NCBI GenBank assembly: GCA_029233925.1
Contig: JARGOX010000007.1
Coordinates: forward strand, 1 to 64,000
Reading direction: 5' to 3'
DNA from: Rhizobiaceae bacterium
Lineage (GTDB): Bacteria; Pseudomonadota; Alphaproteobacteria; Rhizobiales; Rhizobiaceae
Length of the DNA: 64,000 nucleotides
Shown here: in pieces, positions 8,043 through 16,968 of the stretch
How positions within the stretch are numbered: the first letter of the stretch is position 1
How the letters are laid out: each line of letters begins with the position of its first letter
The notes under the pieces: generated by a model
Database searches by the model: none
The model's input: only the letters and a program-made list of their open reading frames with translations
Told to the model about the DNA's origin: nothing
Position numbers and translations under genes: made by a program

Positions 8043-8332
8043 AGGCTGAATAAAATTCTGTCGCAATGCTTTTTGGGGGCAATTTCCCGTATGGCCGTCG
8101 AATGGCTGGAACGGGCGATTTTCCTGCAGTCTGGACCCTTAACGTTATCATCATCCACAACGTACTGATTAAAGAATGTAATCTGGCAATAGGACATGCG
8201 GTGAACTGTAGAATACTTATCGAATGCAGTATTGGTCTTGTCGATTGTGAGAACTCGGGCCGACAGGGATTGACTCCTGTGCAGTGTCGTTCAAACTGCC
8301 CGGACGCTTGAAAAAACAGAGGATATGCCCCT
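8043..8332. other. Intergenic region between ssrA promoter and DUF2853 gene
   Basis: About 290 bases with no supported gene. It separates the divergent ssrA and DUF2853 genes and should hold the promoter of the latter; I found no clear -35/-10 pair. Confidence 0.4.
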
Positions 8333-8641
8333 ATGAGTGATTATCTGGCCGATGTGCAGCGATATGATGCCGGAGCCGATGAAGCGATCGTCAAGAAAAT
8401 TGTGAGACATCTCGGAATTGCCTTGCGAAATCGCGATTCATCTCTTGTTTCCTGCTCCGATCCAAAAGAACTGGACCGGGTGAAGACAAGCTGGTGCGGC
8501 AAGAAACTGGGCGTAAGCGGCGATGCGGCTGATGAGGCGGTTGCCACGACCTGTGGAACGATGAGCGGCGACCGCGCCAAGAACCGGGTAACCTTTTATT
8601 ATCTTTGTGCCAAAGAACTCGGAAAACTCACAGATCTCTGA
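8333..8641 (+). CDS. DUF2853 family protein
   Basis: The protein has 102 residues. DYLADVQRYDAGADEAIVKKIVRHLGIAL and the later SWCGKKLGVSG and YYLCAKELGKL are typical of the small cytoplasmic DUF2853 family of proteobacteria. Three cysteines are present. There is no signal peptide. GAGGAT lies a short distance upstream of the ATG. The gene stands alone between ssrA and a repeat-rich stretch. Its function is unknown. Confidence 0.85.
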   Translation: MSDYLADVQRYDAGADEAIVKKIVRHLGIALRNRDSSLVSCSDPKELDRVKTSWCGKKLGVSGDAADEAVATTCGTMSGDRAKNRVTFYYLCAKELGKLTDL

Positions 8642-8710
8642 TCATCTGAGGGGCAGTGACAGCCCTTGTGCTGTTTCTGAGACCTGTTGATTTTTGAATC
8701 CGGGCACATT

Positions 8711-8773
8711 GGATCGCGCCTGAATGAATGCGGATCGCGCCTGAATGAATGCGGATCGCGCCTGAATGATTGC
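8711..8773 (+). repeat. Three tandem 21-bp repeats
   Basis: The unit GGATCGCGCCTGAATGAATGC occurs at 8711, 8732 and 8753. The first two copies are identical and the third has one change (A to T). The array lies in the 385-base gap before thyA and has no coding assignment. Confidence 0.9.
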
Positions 8774-8849
8774 CTCGTCGCATCGACGGGGCATTTGCTT
8801 TGTATCCAGGTACTTTGATGCAGCGCAACAGTCGGCTCGGGGCGTTCGG

Positions 8850-8992
8850 TCGGATAGCCGGTTCCCACTATTCCTTAAAGCGCCTTATTTACGTGCAGCC
8901 TTATCGGAAAACCGATTCCGACTTTCCCTGAAGCGCTTTTTAGCGCGCTGTCTTGTCGGAAAACCGGTTCCCACTTTTCCGGAAGCGCTTTA
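8850..8992 (+). repeat. Three dispersed palindromic repeats upstream of thyA
   Basis: Three related units of about 37 bases occur at 8850-8887, 8904-8940 and 8956-8992. Each has the form TCGGAAAACCGGTTCC, then CACTTTTCCGGAAGCGCTT. The ends are self-complementary (CGGAAAACCGG, TTCCGG, AGCGCT). This kind of AGCGCTT/CCGGAA unit recurs in intergenic DNA of many Rhizobiales. Here it may form mRNA hairpins ahead of thyA. Confidence 0.75.
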
Positions 8993-9026
8993 CTATCCGC
9001 CGATACGAATCGCACCGGGGCACAGC

Positions 9027-9821
9027 ATGCAGCAATACCATGATCTTCTCAGGCTTGTTCTTGAAACCGGCACCGACCGCGACGATCGCACCGGTACCGG
9101 AACGCGTTCTGTTTTTGGCCACCAGATGCGCTTTGATCTGGGCGCCGGATTTCCGGTTCTGACCACCAAAAAGCTGCATCTGCGTTCCATCATCATCGAA
9201 TTGCTCTGGTTTTTGAAGGGCGACACCAATATTGCCTGGTTGAAGGAAAATGGTGTCTCCATCTGGGACGATTGGGCGGACGAAAAGGGTGATCTGGGTC
9301 CGGTCTATGGATATCAATGGCGATCCTGGCCAGGTCCGGATGGTAAATCCATCGACCAGATCAGCGAGGTGATGCATGCGATCAGGACAAATCCGACGTC
9401 ACGCCGGCTGATCGTGTCTGCCTGGAATCCTGCTCTGGTTGAGGAAATGGCGCTGCCGCCATGCCATTGCCTGTTTCAATTCTATGTGGCCGATGGACGA
9501 TTGTCCTGCCAGCTCTATCAACGCTCGGCAGATATCTTCCTTGGCGTGCCCTTCAATATTGCATCCTATGCCTTGCTGACGATGATGATGGCGCAGGTGA
9601 CCGGCCTCAAACCCGGTGAATTCATCCATACGCTGGGTGATGCACATCTTTATTCCAACCACAGGGAGCAGGCCGAAGAGCAGTTGCAACGCGCATTGCG
9701 CCCGCTGCCTCAAATGCGCATCAACCCCGATGTCGGGGATATTTTTGCATTTGGTCTCGATGACTTCACGTTGGAAAACTATGATCCGCACCCGCATATC
9801 GCGGCAAAGGTTGCCGTATGA
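9027..9821 (+). CDS. thyA: Thymidylate synthase
   Basis: The protein has 264 residues, the same length as the E. coli enzyme. It converts dUMP to dTMP with methylene-tetrahydrofolate as carbon donor and reductant, leaving dihydrofolate. Diagnostic segments are [17 protein letters not shown] near the N terminus, [12 protein letters not shown] carrying the catalytic Cys (about residue 147), [22 protein letters not shown], and GDAHLYSNH. The start at 9027 (MQQYHDLL) is the normal family start; a longer open frame to 8766 runs through repeats and is rejected. The stop overlaps folA by four bases, so product dihydrofolate is handled by the next gene. Confidence 0.97.
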   Translation: MQQYHDLLRLVLETGTDRDDRTGTGTRSVFGHQMRFDLGAGFPVLTTKKLHLRSIIIELLWFLKGDTNIAWLKENGVSIWDDWADEKGDLGPVYGYQWRSWPGPDGKSIDQISEVMHAIRTNPTSRRLIVSAWNPALVEEMALPPCHCLFQFYVADGRLSCQLYQRSADIFLGVPFNIASYALLTMMMAQVTGLKPGEFIHTLGDAHLYSNHREQAEEQLQRALRPLPQMRINPDVGDIFAFGLDDFTLENYDPHPHIAAKVAV

Positions 9822-10354
9822 GCGGACCCAAAACATCGGGTGAGCCTCGGGTCGTGCTGGTTGTTGCTGCGGCACGCAATGGTGTTATCGGGTCTGATGG
9901 GGCAATGCCATGGCGCTTGTCGACGGATTTGAAGCGCTTCAAGGCACTCACCATGGGAAAGCCCATCATCATGGGACGCAAGACGTTCCAATCCATCGGC
10001 AAGGCATTGCCGGGGCGCAGGAACATTGTGATCACCCGCGACGCCGGTTTCTCGGCTCCCGATGTCGAAGCCGTTGCCAGTGTCGAAGCTGCACTGTCGC
10101 TTGGCCGCAACCATGCTTTGACGTGTGACGTCAATGAGATATGCGTGATCGGCGGCGGCGAGATCTATCGTCAGGCGCTGCCCGTTGCGGATCGCGTCTA
10201 TTTGACCCGCGTCGAATGTCAGCCCGATGGTGACACGTATTTTCCACAGATTGACGAAAATATTTGGGTGATCGAAGAGGAGAGCGCCCATGCGGCCGGT
10301 GCAAACGACGATGTTGCAACCCGTTTTGTCATCTATCGGCGAAAAGCGGCCTGA
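9818..10354 (+). CDS. folA: Dihydrofolate reductase
   Basis: The protein has 178 residues. It reduces dihydrofolate made by ThyA back to tetrahydrofolate with NADPH. Family marks are [33 protein letters not shown], split here as the substrate loop with Trp, then [20 protein letters not shown], and [24 protein letters not shown]. The 14-residue N-terminal extension before VLVVAA is slightly long. It overlaps thyA (ATGA) and forms a two-gene operon with it. Confidence 0.96.
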   Translation: MSGPKTSGEPRVVLVVAAARNGVIGSDGAMPWRLSTDLKRFKALTMGKPIIMGRKTFQSIGKALPGRRNIVITRDAGFSAPDVEAVASVEAALSLGRNHALTCDVNEICVIGGGEIYRQALPVADRVYLTRVECQPDGDTYFPQIDENIWVIEEESAHAAGANDDVATRFVIYRRKAA

Positions 10355-10445
10355 TTTTCGACGCTTATAGTCCTCCACGCGTTGAAAGCGGACCTCCACA
10401 TACCTATAACCACATATATGCGCATTTGCGTGCACGAGAATATGC

Positions 10446-10474
10446 CTTGACCATCAATGGTCACCATGCGTATC
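10446..10474 (+). promoter_or_regulatory. Probable hflK promoter with an embedded inverted repeat
   Basis: CTTGAC (10446-10451), a 17-base spacer and CGTATC (10469-10474) form a good promoter about 100 bases before hflK. The 16-bp sequence TGACCATCAATGGTCA (10448-10463) is an inverted repeat with 7-base arms. It covers the -35 box and half the spacer, so it could be an operator. Confidence 0.55.
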
Positions 10475-10572
10475 GAAGTGCCTGAATGAGAAAATGACAA
10501 GGATCAGCCCTATATCGCTGGACGCCTTTGCGGGCATCCGCACGATGACGCTGACGAAAGAATGAGGATTGT

Positions 10573-11655
10573 ATGCCCTGGAGTAATCAAAACGGTGACG
10601 GCGGAGACAAGCAGGGCCCCTGGGGTCAAGGGCCACGTGGGCCACGCCGCCCTGGAGGCGGTGGTACGCCGCCGGATCTTGAGGAGATCATTCGCCGAGG
10701 ACAGGATCAACTGAGAAATGCGCTTCCTGGCGGTGGCGGCGGCAGCCCGATTTTTATTGGTTTGATCGCCGTTGGTCTCATTGCGCTCTGGTTGTTCCAA
10801 GCGGTCTACACGGTGCAGCCGGATGAGCGCGGCGTCGTGATGTTGTTTGGTAAACCCAAAACCGAAGTTTCACAGTCCGGTCTTCATTTTCTCTGGTGGC
10901 CTGTCGAAAAGGTCGAGAAGGTCAGTATCGTCGAACGGCAGATCAATATCGGTGGCAATTCGCGCAGCGGTGCCACACAGGGTTTGATGCTTTCGGGTGA
11001 TCAGAACATCGTGGATGTTCAATTCTCGGTGCTCTATTCGATTACCAATCCGCAGGATTATCTGTTCAATCTGGAATTGCCGCAGGATACGTTGCGCCAG
11101 GTGGCTGAAAGCGCCATGCGTGAGGTCGTCGGCAGACGTCCGGCGCAGGATATTTTCCGCGATAACCGTCAGGTCATTGCTGAAGATGTGAAAACCACGA
11201 TCCAGTCGACCATGGATTCCTATGGTTCCGGCATGGCGATCAACACAGTGTCTATCGAGGATGCAGCGCCACCTCGTGAAGTGGCCGATGCATTTGATGA
11301 AGTGCAGCGTGCAGAACAGGACGAAGACCGTTTTGTTGAAGAGGCCAATCAATATTCCAACCAGAAGCTGGGTCAGGCACGCGGTGAAGCAGCGCAGATT
11401 CGTGAAGAGGCGTCAGCCTACAAGGATCGCGTGGTCAATGAAGCTGAAGGTGAAGCGCAGCGCTTTACCTCCATCTATGATGAATATGCCAAGGCTCCTG
11501 AAGTGACCCGCAAGCGACTGTTTCTGGAAACCATGGAAGAAGTCTTCAAATCATCCAACAAATTCATTATGGAACAAGGGCAGGGCCAGGGTGTCGTGCC
11601 TTACCTGCCGTTAAATGAATTGAACAAAAACAACACTCAGGGAGGAACCAAGTAA
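10573..11655 (+). CDS. hflK: HflK, FtsH-modulating SPFH membrane protein
   Basis: The protein has 360 residues. A Gly/Pro-rich cytoplasmic start is followed by a membrane segment (about residues 57-78, IFIGLIAVGLIALWLF) and a periplasmic SPFH/band-7 domain (VQPDERGVVMLFGKP, ERQINIGG, VVGRRPAQDIFRDNR). A helical tail from about residue 235 is rich in Glu and Gln. HflK and HflC form a cage around the FtsH protease and modulate its access to membrane substrates. The stop overlaps the hflC start by one base (TAATG). Confidence 0.95.
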   Translation: MPWSNQNGDGGDKQGPWGQGPRGPRRPGGGGTPPDLEEIIRRGQDQLRNALPGGGGGSPIFIGLIAVGLIALWLFQAVYTVQPDERGVVMLFGKPKTEVSQSGLHFLWWPVEKVEKVSIVERQINIGGNSRSGATQGLMLSGDQNIVDVQFSVLYSITNPQDYLFNLELPQDTLRQVAESAMREVVGRRPAQDIFRDNRQVIAEDVKTTIQSTMDSYGSGMAINTVSIEDAAPPREVADAFDEVQRAEQDEDRFVEEANQYSNQKLGQARGEAAQIREEASAYKDRVVNEAEGEAQRFTSIYDEYAKAPEVTRKRLFLETMEEVFKSSNKFIMEQGQGQGVVPYLPLNELNKNNTQGGTK

Positions 11656-12569
11656 TGGGTAATCGTCTTCCTGCAATTGTTATTGCACTCGTTATTCTCG
11701 CCGGACTTGCCTACTCTTCATTCTTTGTCGTGCAGGCAGGTGAACAGGCCATCGTTCTGAGATTTGGCCAGATCCAATCGGTCAAGACAGAACCTGGTCT
11801 CTATTTCAAACTGCCGTTCGGTTTTATTGAAGCGGACAATATTCAGGTGGTTCAAAAACGCGCCATTCGCTTTGATCTGGACGATATTCGTGTGCAGGTC
11901 TCCGGTGGTAAATTCTACGAGGTGGACGCCTTTGTCGTTTACAAGATCACCAATGCGGAACGCTTCCGCGAGACTGTATCAGGCGATGTGGTTTCGGCGG
12001 AATCGCGGCTGAGAACCCGTCTCGATTCAGCTCTGCGTCGGGTCTATGGTCTTCGGGGTTTTGAGGCTGCTTTGTCTGACTCGCGCGCTGCGATGATGAC
12101 GGATGTGCGTGATCAGTTGCGCCCCGATGCCGAGTCGCTTGGTCTGACCATCGAGGATGTTCGCATTCGCCGTACAGACCTGACCAAAGAGGTTTCACAG
12201 CAGACCTATGAACGGATGAAGGCCGAGCGTCTTGCCGAAGCCGAACTGATCCGTGCCCGCGGTCGTGAGGGTGGTCAACGCATTCGCGCCATTGCGGACA
12301 GGCAGGTTGTGGAACTTGAATCAAAGGCCAGCCGTGATTCGGAAATCACCCGTGGTCTGGGCGATGCGGAACGAAACAAGATATTCGCTGAAGCCTTTTC
12401 CAAGGACGAAGACTTCTTCGATTTTTATCGTTCCATGGAAGCCTATCGCGCAGCTCTGACGGATTCGGATACGACGATGGTCGTTTCTCCGAACTCTGAA
12501 TTCTTCAGGTTCTTCCGCGATGCCGGGGGTTCGGTTTCAGCAGGAACCGCCGCACCGAACGACCAGTAG
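11655..12569 (+). CDS. hflC: HflC, partner of HflK
   Basis: The protein has 304 residues. One N-terminal membrane segment (about residues 6-24) is followed by an SPFH domain (VVQAGEQAIVLRFGQIQSV, EVDAFVVYKITNAERF, SRLRTRLDSALRRVYG). The long helix carries MKAERLAEAELIRARGREGG. It is the standard partner of HflK in the FtsH regulatory complex. It follows hflK directly and is followed by DUF2065 after 11 bases. That order, hflK-hflC-DUF2065-degP, is conserved in Rhizobiales. Confidence 0.95.
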   Translation: MGNRLPAIVIALVILAGLAYSSFFVVQAGEQAIVLRFGQIQSVKTEPGLYFKLPFGFIEADNIQVVQKRAIRFDLDDIRVQVSGGKFYEVDAFVVYKITNAERFRETVSGDVVSAESRLRTRLDSALRRVYGLRGFEAALSDSRAAMMTDVRDQLRPDAESLGLTIEDVRIRRTDLTKEVSQQTYERMKAERLAEAELIRARGREGGQRIRAIADRQVVELESKASRDSEITRGLGDAERNKIFAEAFSKDEDFFDFYRSMEAYRAALTDSDTTMVVSPNSEFFRFFRDAGGSVSAGTAAPNDQ

Positions 12570-12580
12570 TCCCACAAGGT

Positions 12581-12766
12581 ATGAGCGATCTCCTTGTGGC
12601 CTTTGGCCTGTTTTTTGTGATTGAGGGGCTGGTCTATGCACTGGCCCCTTCTTTCATTCGGAAGATGGCGGAGCAATTGCCGCTTATTTCGGATCAACAA
12701 ATGCGCGCCGCCGGATTGGCGGCGATTGGTTTGGGTGTTCTCTTTGTCTGGATGGTGCGGGGCTGA
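12581..12766 (+). CDS. DUF2065 small membrane protein
   Basis: The protein has 61 residues and two hydrophobic helices: LLVAFGLFFVIEGLVYALAP and AAGLAAIGLGVLFVWMV. It matches the YjeT-like DUF2065 family, which is usually next to hflC in proteobacteria. It is probably co-transcribed with hflKC. Its function is unknown. Confidence 0.88.
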   Translation: MSDLLVAFGLFFVIEGLVYALAPSFIRKMAEQLPLISDQQMRAAGLAAIGLGVLFVWMVRG

Positions 12767-13039
12767 TCCAGCGGGTCTGGTCGTTCAGCGGTTGTTGCCG
12801 TTGAGGGCTGCCTTTGGCCACGGTCCGCCCGGCGGGCCGGAGCCTGATCCTTTCAGGGATTTGACGCCATGATGTAAGTGCCTGTTTTTACGAGCCTTCA
12901 TACAGAAAATAGGCTCAGTGACTTGTCACAAAAGTCCAACTGGCCACCGCATACGATAATTTGTGTGGACGCGCCGGAATTTAGACATATCTATGCCCAA
13001 TATGGCGAAACAGAAAATGAAATCGGGAGAGACACTGAA

Positions 13040-14521
13040 ATGGTGCTGAATACAATCCTCAAACCGTTCCGTACGATCGCTTTTGTCGCAGCGCTGGGTG
13101 CCGCAATCGTGCCGGTCGGCTTTGGTGGCATTCAATCGTCCCATGCGGCTCAGGGACCTGATTCCGTCGCGGACCTCGCGGAGACCTTGTTGGATGCGGT
13201 TGTCAATATCTCGACGTCGCAGCGCGTCAGTGACAGCAACACGCGCATCCCGCGCCCGCGGATACCTGACGGTTCTCCCTTTCAGGAATTCTTTGACGAA
13301 TTTTTTGGCGAGAAAGACGGTCAGCAACAACCGCAGCCACGTTCGCGCCGGGTCAATTCGCTTGGTTCGGGGTTTGTCATCGACAAGGACGGCCTGATCG
13401 TCACCAACAATCACGTCATCGCTGACGCGGATGACATTGAAGTCAATTTTGCCGATGGTTCTAAGCTGCCAGCCGAGGTCGTCGGCGCGGATCCAAAGAC
13501 CGATATTGCCGTCTTGCGGGTCAAGCCCGTTTCGCCTTTGACAGCTGTTTCCCTTGGCGAATCCGACAAGATGCGCATCGGTGACTGGGTTATGGCCATT
13601 GGCAATCCCTTTGGGCTGGGTGGCACCGTGACCACCGGTATCATTTCGGCGCGTGGACGCGACATCAACTCCGGGCCATACGACAATTTCATTCAAACCG
13701 ATGCTGCGATCAACCGCGGCAATTCCGGCGGCCCTTTGTTCAATCAGCAGGGTGAAGTGATTGGCGTGAACACCGCCATTATTTCTCCTTCCGGCGGATC
13801 CATCGGTATCGGTTTTTCCGTTCCGTCTAATCTGGTGAATTCGGTTGTTGCGCAACTCGTCGAATTCGGCGAAACACGGCGCGGTTGGCTGGGAGTACGC
13901 ATTCAGCCGGTGACGGACGATATCGCCGAGAGCCTCGGCATGAAAGATGCGAAGGGTGCTCTCGTCGCCGGGATTATCAAGGGCGGCCCAGTGGATGATG
14001 GCTCGATTGAGCCGGGCGACGTCATCATCAGCTTCGATGGTCAGGACGTCAAGGAAATGCGCGATCTGCCCAGAATCGTTGCGGAAAGTCCCATTGGCAA
14101 GGAAGTCGATGTTGTCGTGGTCAGGAAAGGCAAGGAAATTACAGTGCCTGTCATGCTCGGTCGTCTGGAAGATGGCGAACAATTGATCGCACAGGATGAG
14201 AAGAAGGACGAACAGCCGGAAACGGTCACGGTTCTTGGAATGGATATCGCAGAACTGGACGACGTATTGCGCGAGCAGTTCGAGATATCTGACGATGTCG
14301 AGGGTGTTGTGATCGTTACGGTTGATGCGGAATCATCCGCCGCTGAGAAGCGCATTGCTGCGGGTGATGTGATTGTCGAAATCGCTCAGGAAACCGTCCG
14401 CACGCCTGAGGAAGTCAGGGATCGGATAAAAGAACTCAAGGAAGATGGTCGGCGCAATGCCTTGTTGATGATTGCCAATAAAACCGGCGAATTGCGCTTC
14501 GTCACTGTTCCGATGCGCTAA
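13040..14521 (+). CDS. degP: DegP/DegQ-family periplasmic serine protease
   Basis: The protein has 493 residues. The start at 13040 is chosen because a GGGAGAG ribosome site precedes it and it gives a normal signal peptide (residues 1-36). A longer frame to 12878 adds 54 unrelated residues. The trypsin-like domain has His125 (TNNHVI), Asp155 (KTDIAVL) and Ser229 (NRGNSGGP). Two PDZ domains follow (about residues 270-365 and 395-490). HtrA-type proteases degrade or refold damaged envelope proteins. Position after hflKC places two membrane-quality-control systems together. A GTGACTTGTCAC palindrome lies upstream at 12917-12928. Confidence 0.95.
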   Translation: MVLNTILKPFRTIAFVAALGAAIVPVGFGGIQSSHAAQGPDSVADLAETLLDAVVNISTSQRVSDSNTRIPRPRIPDGSPFQEFFDEFFGEKDGQQQPQPRSRRVNSLGSGFVIDKDGLIVTNNHVIADADDIEVNFADGSKLPAEVVGADPKTDIAVLRVKPVSPLTAVSLGESDKMRIGDWVMAIGNPFGLGGTVTTGIISARGRDINSGPYDNFIQTDAAINRGNSGGPLFNQQGEVIGVNTAIISPSGGSIGIGFSVPSNLVNSVVAQLVEFGETRRGWLGVRIQPVTDDIAESLGMKDAKGALVAGIIKGGPVDDGSIEPGDVIISFDGQDVKEMRDLPRIVAESPIGKEVDVVVVRKGKEITVPVMLGRLEDGEQLIAQDEKKDEQPETVTVLGMDIAELDDVLREQFEISDDVEGVVIVTVDAESSAAEKRIAAGDVIVEIAQETVRTPEEVRDRIKELKEDGRRNALLMIANKTGELRFVTVPMR

Positions 14522-14550
14522 CCTGAGACTCTCTCAAAGATCTGCAAATA

Positions 14551-14580
14551 AAATATGGCGCCTTGTGCGCCATATTTTTT
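14551..14580 (+). terminator. Intrinsic terminator after degP
   Basis: A perfect 11-bp stem (AAATATGGCGC, 14551-14561, with GCGCCATATTT, 14567-14577) encloses loop CTTGT and ends in a T run to 14580. The stop codon of the opposing GNAT gene lies in its tail, so it may serve both strands. Confidence 0.9.
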
Positions 14581-15169
14581 AGCTGCCTGAAGTTCCAGGG
14601 CTGATGGCATTGTCCTTCTGCTTTTTCCAATCATCGGCTGACATGGAATAAAGGACGTGTCGTTTCAATTGGGGATGGGTATCGGGAACGCGCGGGTGAT
14701 CAAAGTCGCGTTCCGGGTCCGGCAGCATTCCCAATCGTTTCATGACGGCCGTCGAGCGGGCATTGTCCGAAACGGCAAAGGATACGATCTCCTTTAGCCC
14801 GCGCTCGTCGAAACCTGTTGCCAGCAACGCACGGGCAGCCTCGCTGGCATAGCCGTTGCCCCAATATTCGTGCGCAAGGCGCCAACCGATTTCGACTGCG
14901 TTCTGCGGCAAGCAAGGATAGACATTGGCTTGTGCCAGACCGGCAAAGCCAATGGGCTGGCAGTCAGATTTGCGTTCAACGGCAAAAAAGCCGAAACCCG
15001 TATCTTCAATGATGCGGCACTGGGCCTGCATTTTTTCCCCTGCTTCGATGCGATTCAATCGAAAGGGAAAAAATTCCATGACCCGTTCATCGGAATTGAT
15101 CTGGTGGAACAGGTCGAGATCATCGTCCCGCCAGTTTCGGATAATCAATCGTGGCGTTTCGGCAATCAT
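14579..15169 (-). CDS. GNAT-family N-acetyltransferase (RimJ/RimL type)
   Basis: The protein has 196 residues. PRLIIRNWRDDDLDLFHQIN at the start, IGWRLAHEYWGNGYASEAARALL in the acetyl-CoA-binding region and VSFAVSDNARSTAVMKRLGM are typical of RimJ/RimL-like acetyltransferases acting on protein N termini or small amines. The acceptor is unknown. Its start codon overlaps the serB stop by one base (TAATG), which suggests coupled translation. Confidence 0.9.
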   Translation of the reverse strand: MIAETPRLIIRNWRDDDLDLFHQINSDERVMEFFPFRLNRIEAGEKMQAQCRIIEDTGFGFFAVERKSDCQPIGFAGLAQANVYPCLPQNAVEIGWRLAHEYWGNGYASEAARALLATGFDERGLKEIVSFAVSDNARSTAVMKRLGMLPDPERDFDHPRVPDTHPQLKRHVLYSMSADDWKKQKDNAISPGTSGS

Positions 15170-16062
15170 TACGCCACCTTCACAAAGTCACTTTGACAAT
15201 AGCCCTGCAGGTACAGAAGAGCTGTCAGGTCACCATGGTCGATGCGGATTTTCGCCTCAGCGGCGACAATGGGCTTGGCGTGCAGGGCAGTGCCGCTGCC
15301 GGCAAGGCGCAACATGCCCAGATCATTGGCGCCATCGCCGACGGCAAGGGCGTCTTCAACCGAGAGGCCGCGCGCGCTGGTCAGTTCCATCAGGGCATCG
15401 ACCTTGGCCTGTAACCCCAAAATGGGGTCGGCAAGCGTGCCGGTCAATTTGTCGTTTTCAAGATGCAGAATGTTTGCCCGGTTTTCCTCGAAGCCGAGCC
15501 ATTGGGCAACTACGCTGGTAAAGAGTGTAAAACCACCTGATACCAATGCCGTATAGGCGCCATTTGCCTTCATTGTGGCCACCAGTTCACGCCCGCCAGG
15601 GGTCAAGGTAATGCGCCGTGCCAGCACGGCCTTGACCACGGAGAGATCCAGCCCGTTGAGCAATGCAACACGTTCACGAAGCGCTGGTTCAAAGGCAATC
15701 TCGCCATTCATTGCACGTCTTGTTATGGCCGCAACCTGCTCGTATACACCAGCCTCCGCCGCCAGTTCATCGACGCATTCCTGCTCGATCATGGTGGAAT
15801 CCATATCGGCGATGAGAAGTTTTTTACGCCTCGATTGCAGGTCCTGAATGACAATGTCGACCGGTGCGCCATCCAAAGAGGCCTTGATGATGGACCTGGC
15901 TTCGTTTGCGCTGGTGCCCGGCGCAAGTGTCAGATCGCAGGCAATGCCTTGCGCCAGCCATTCGTGTGACACGGCAGAAACATGTCTTGCTGCCTGCTGG
16001 CCGAGGGCGGCGCTCAGGACAGGGTTTGACGGATTGGCAATAAGCGTGGCAACGAGTGACAT
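15169..16062 (-). CDS. serB: Phosphoserine phosphatase
   Basis: The protein has 297 residues and performs the last step of serine synthesis from 3-phosphoglycerate. HAD-family motifs are LLIADMDSTMIEQECVDELA (nucleophile Asp in DMDST), ALVSGGFT and the conserved Lys region, and AVGDGANDLGMLRLAGSG. The N-terminal 80 residues correspond to the ACT-like part of SerB. The start at 16062 (MSLVATLIANPS) is the family start; a longer frame to 16290 would run into miaA on the other strand. It is divergent from miaA. Confidence 0.95.
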   Translation of the reverse strand: MSLVATLIANPSNPVLSAALGQQAARHVSAVSHEWLAQGIACDLTLAPGTSANEARSIIKASLDGAPVDIVIQDLQSRRKKLLIADMDSTMIEQECVDELAAEAGVYEQVAAITRRAMNGEIAFEPALRERVALLNGLDLSVVKAVLARRITLTPGGRELVATMKANGAYTALVSGGFTLFTSVVAQWLGFEENRANILHLENDKLTGTLADPILGLQAKVDALMELTSARGLSVEDALAVGDGANDLGMLRLAGSGTALHAKPIVAAEAKIRIDHGDLTALLYLQGYCQSDFVKVA

Positions 16063-16086
16063 TGGAAACCTGTGTCTGGAGAAACG

Positions 16087-16968
16087 ATGAATGCAATTCT
16101 GATAGCCGGACCGACAGCCAGCGGCAAGTCCGCTCTGGCGCTTGAATTGGCGCGCAAGGCGGACGGGGTGGTCATCAATGCCGATTCGATGCAGGTTTAT
16201 GATGCCTTGCGCTTGTTGACTGCCCGCCCATCGCGCGAGGAGATGGATGGTGTGCCGCATGTGCTCTACGGTCATGTCGGGGCAGTGCAAAACTACTCTG
16301 TCGGTGCCTGGTGTGGCGATGTTCGCGCAATTCTGTCAGCCCCATCAATGGATGGCCGTACGGCCATCTTTGTCGGGGGGACGGGGCTCTATTTCAAGGC
16401 GCTGACGGGTGGCCTGTCCGCCATGCCCGACATTCCGGAAGCTCTCAGGCTTTACTGGCGCGAGGCCCTCAGGCAGAGGGGCGCAGAAGCACTGCACGGG
16501 GAATTGAAATCGCGAGACCCCAAAAGTGCCGCGCTCCTGAACGTCAATGACAGTCAGCGCATTGTGCGGGCTTTGGAGGTTTTCGAGGCATCGGGGCAAT
16601 CGATTTCAGATTTTCAGGGCAAAGGCGGAAAAGCTCTGATCGACGTGGCCAGTGCGCAGAAGATCGTTTTGACGCCGGACCGCGCGAAGCTGAAAGTGCG
16701 GATCAATCAGCGCTTCGAAAAGATGATGGAAACGGGAGCCGTGGAAGAGGTGCGCGGGTTGCTCGCCCTGGGGCTTTCGCCGGATCTTCCGGCCATGAAG
16801 GCCATTGGGGTGCGCGAAATTTCAGCACTGTTGACCGGCTCCATGACGCGGGCGCAGGCTGTGGAACGGGCCAGCATTGCAACACGGCAATATGCCAAGC
16901 GACAGATGACCTGGTTTCGCAACCAACTGGACGACACCTGGGTGCGCACAGATCCGGATTTTCGCTAG
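16087..16968 (+). CDS. miaA: tRNA dimethylallyltransferase
   Basis: The protein has 293 residues. It transfers a dimethylallyl group to adenosine 37 of tRNAs that read UNN codons. Marks: P-loop GPTASGKSALALELA, the NADSMQVYDALRLLTARPS segment, FVGGTGLYFKAL, and QRIVRALEVFEASG. The start at 16087 is favoured because GGAGA lies just before it; an in-frame ATG at 16072 adds five residues. It is 24 bases from the divergent serB and its stop overlaps the end of the HerA-like gene by four bases (convergent). Confidence 0.95.
   Translation: MNAILIAGPTASGKSALALELARKADGVVINADSMQVYDALRLLTARPSREEMDGVPHVLYGHVGAVQNYSVGAWCGDVRAILSAPSMDGRTAIFVGGTGLYFKALTGGLSAMPDIPEALRLYWREALRQRGAEALHGELKSRDPKSAALLNVNDSQRIVRALEVFEASGQSISDFQGKGGKALIDVASAQKIVLTPDRAKLKVRINQRFEKMMETGAVEEVRGLLALGLSPDLPAMKAIGVREISALLTGSMTRAQAVERASIATRQYAKRQMTWFRNQLDDTWVRTDPDFR

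Noticed and set aside
8766-9026. Upstream extension of thyA
   Set aside because: It runs through palindromic repeats; the normal ThyA start is at 9027.
12917-12928. GTGACTTGTCAC palindrome upstream of degP as a named stress-regulator site
   Set aside because: The palindrome is real, but I cannot match it reliably to a known regulator, so only its presence is noted under degP.
12926-14182. Long minus-strand frame of 418 codons
   Set aside because: It is a shadow of degP, whose catalytic triad and PDZ domains are complete on the plus strand.
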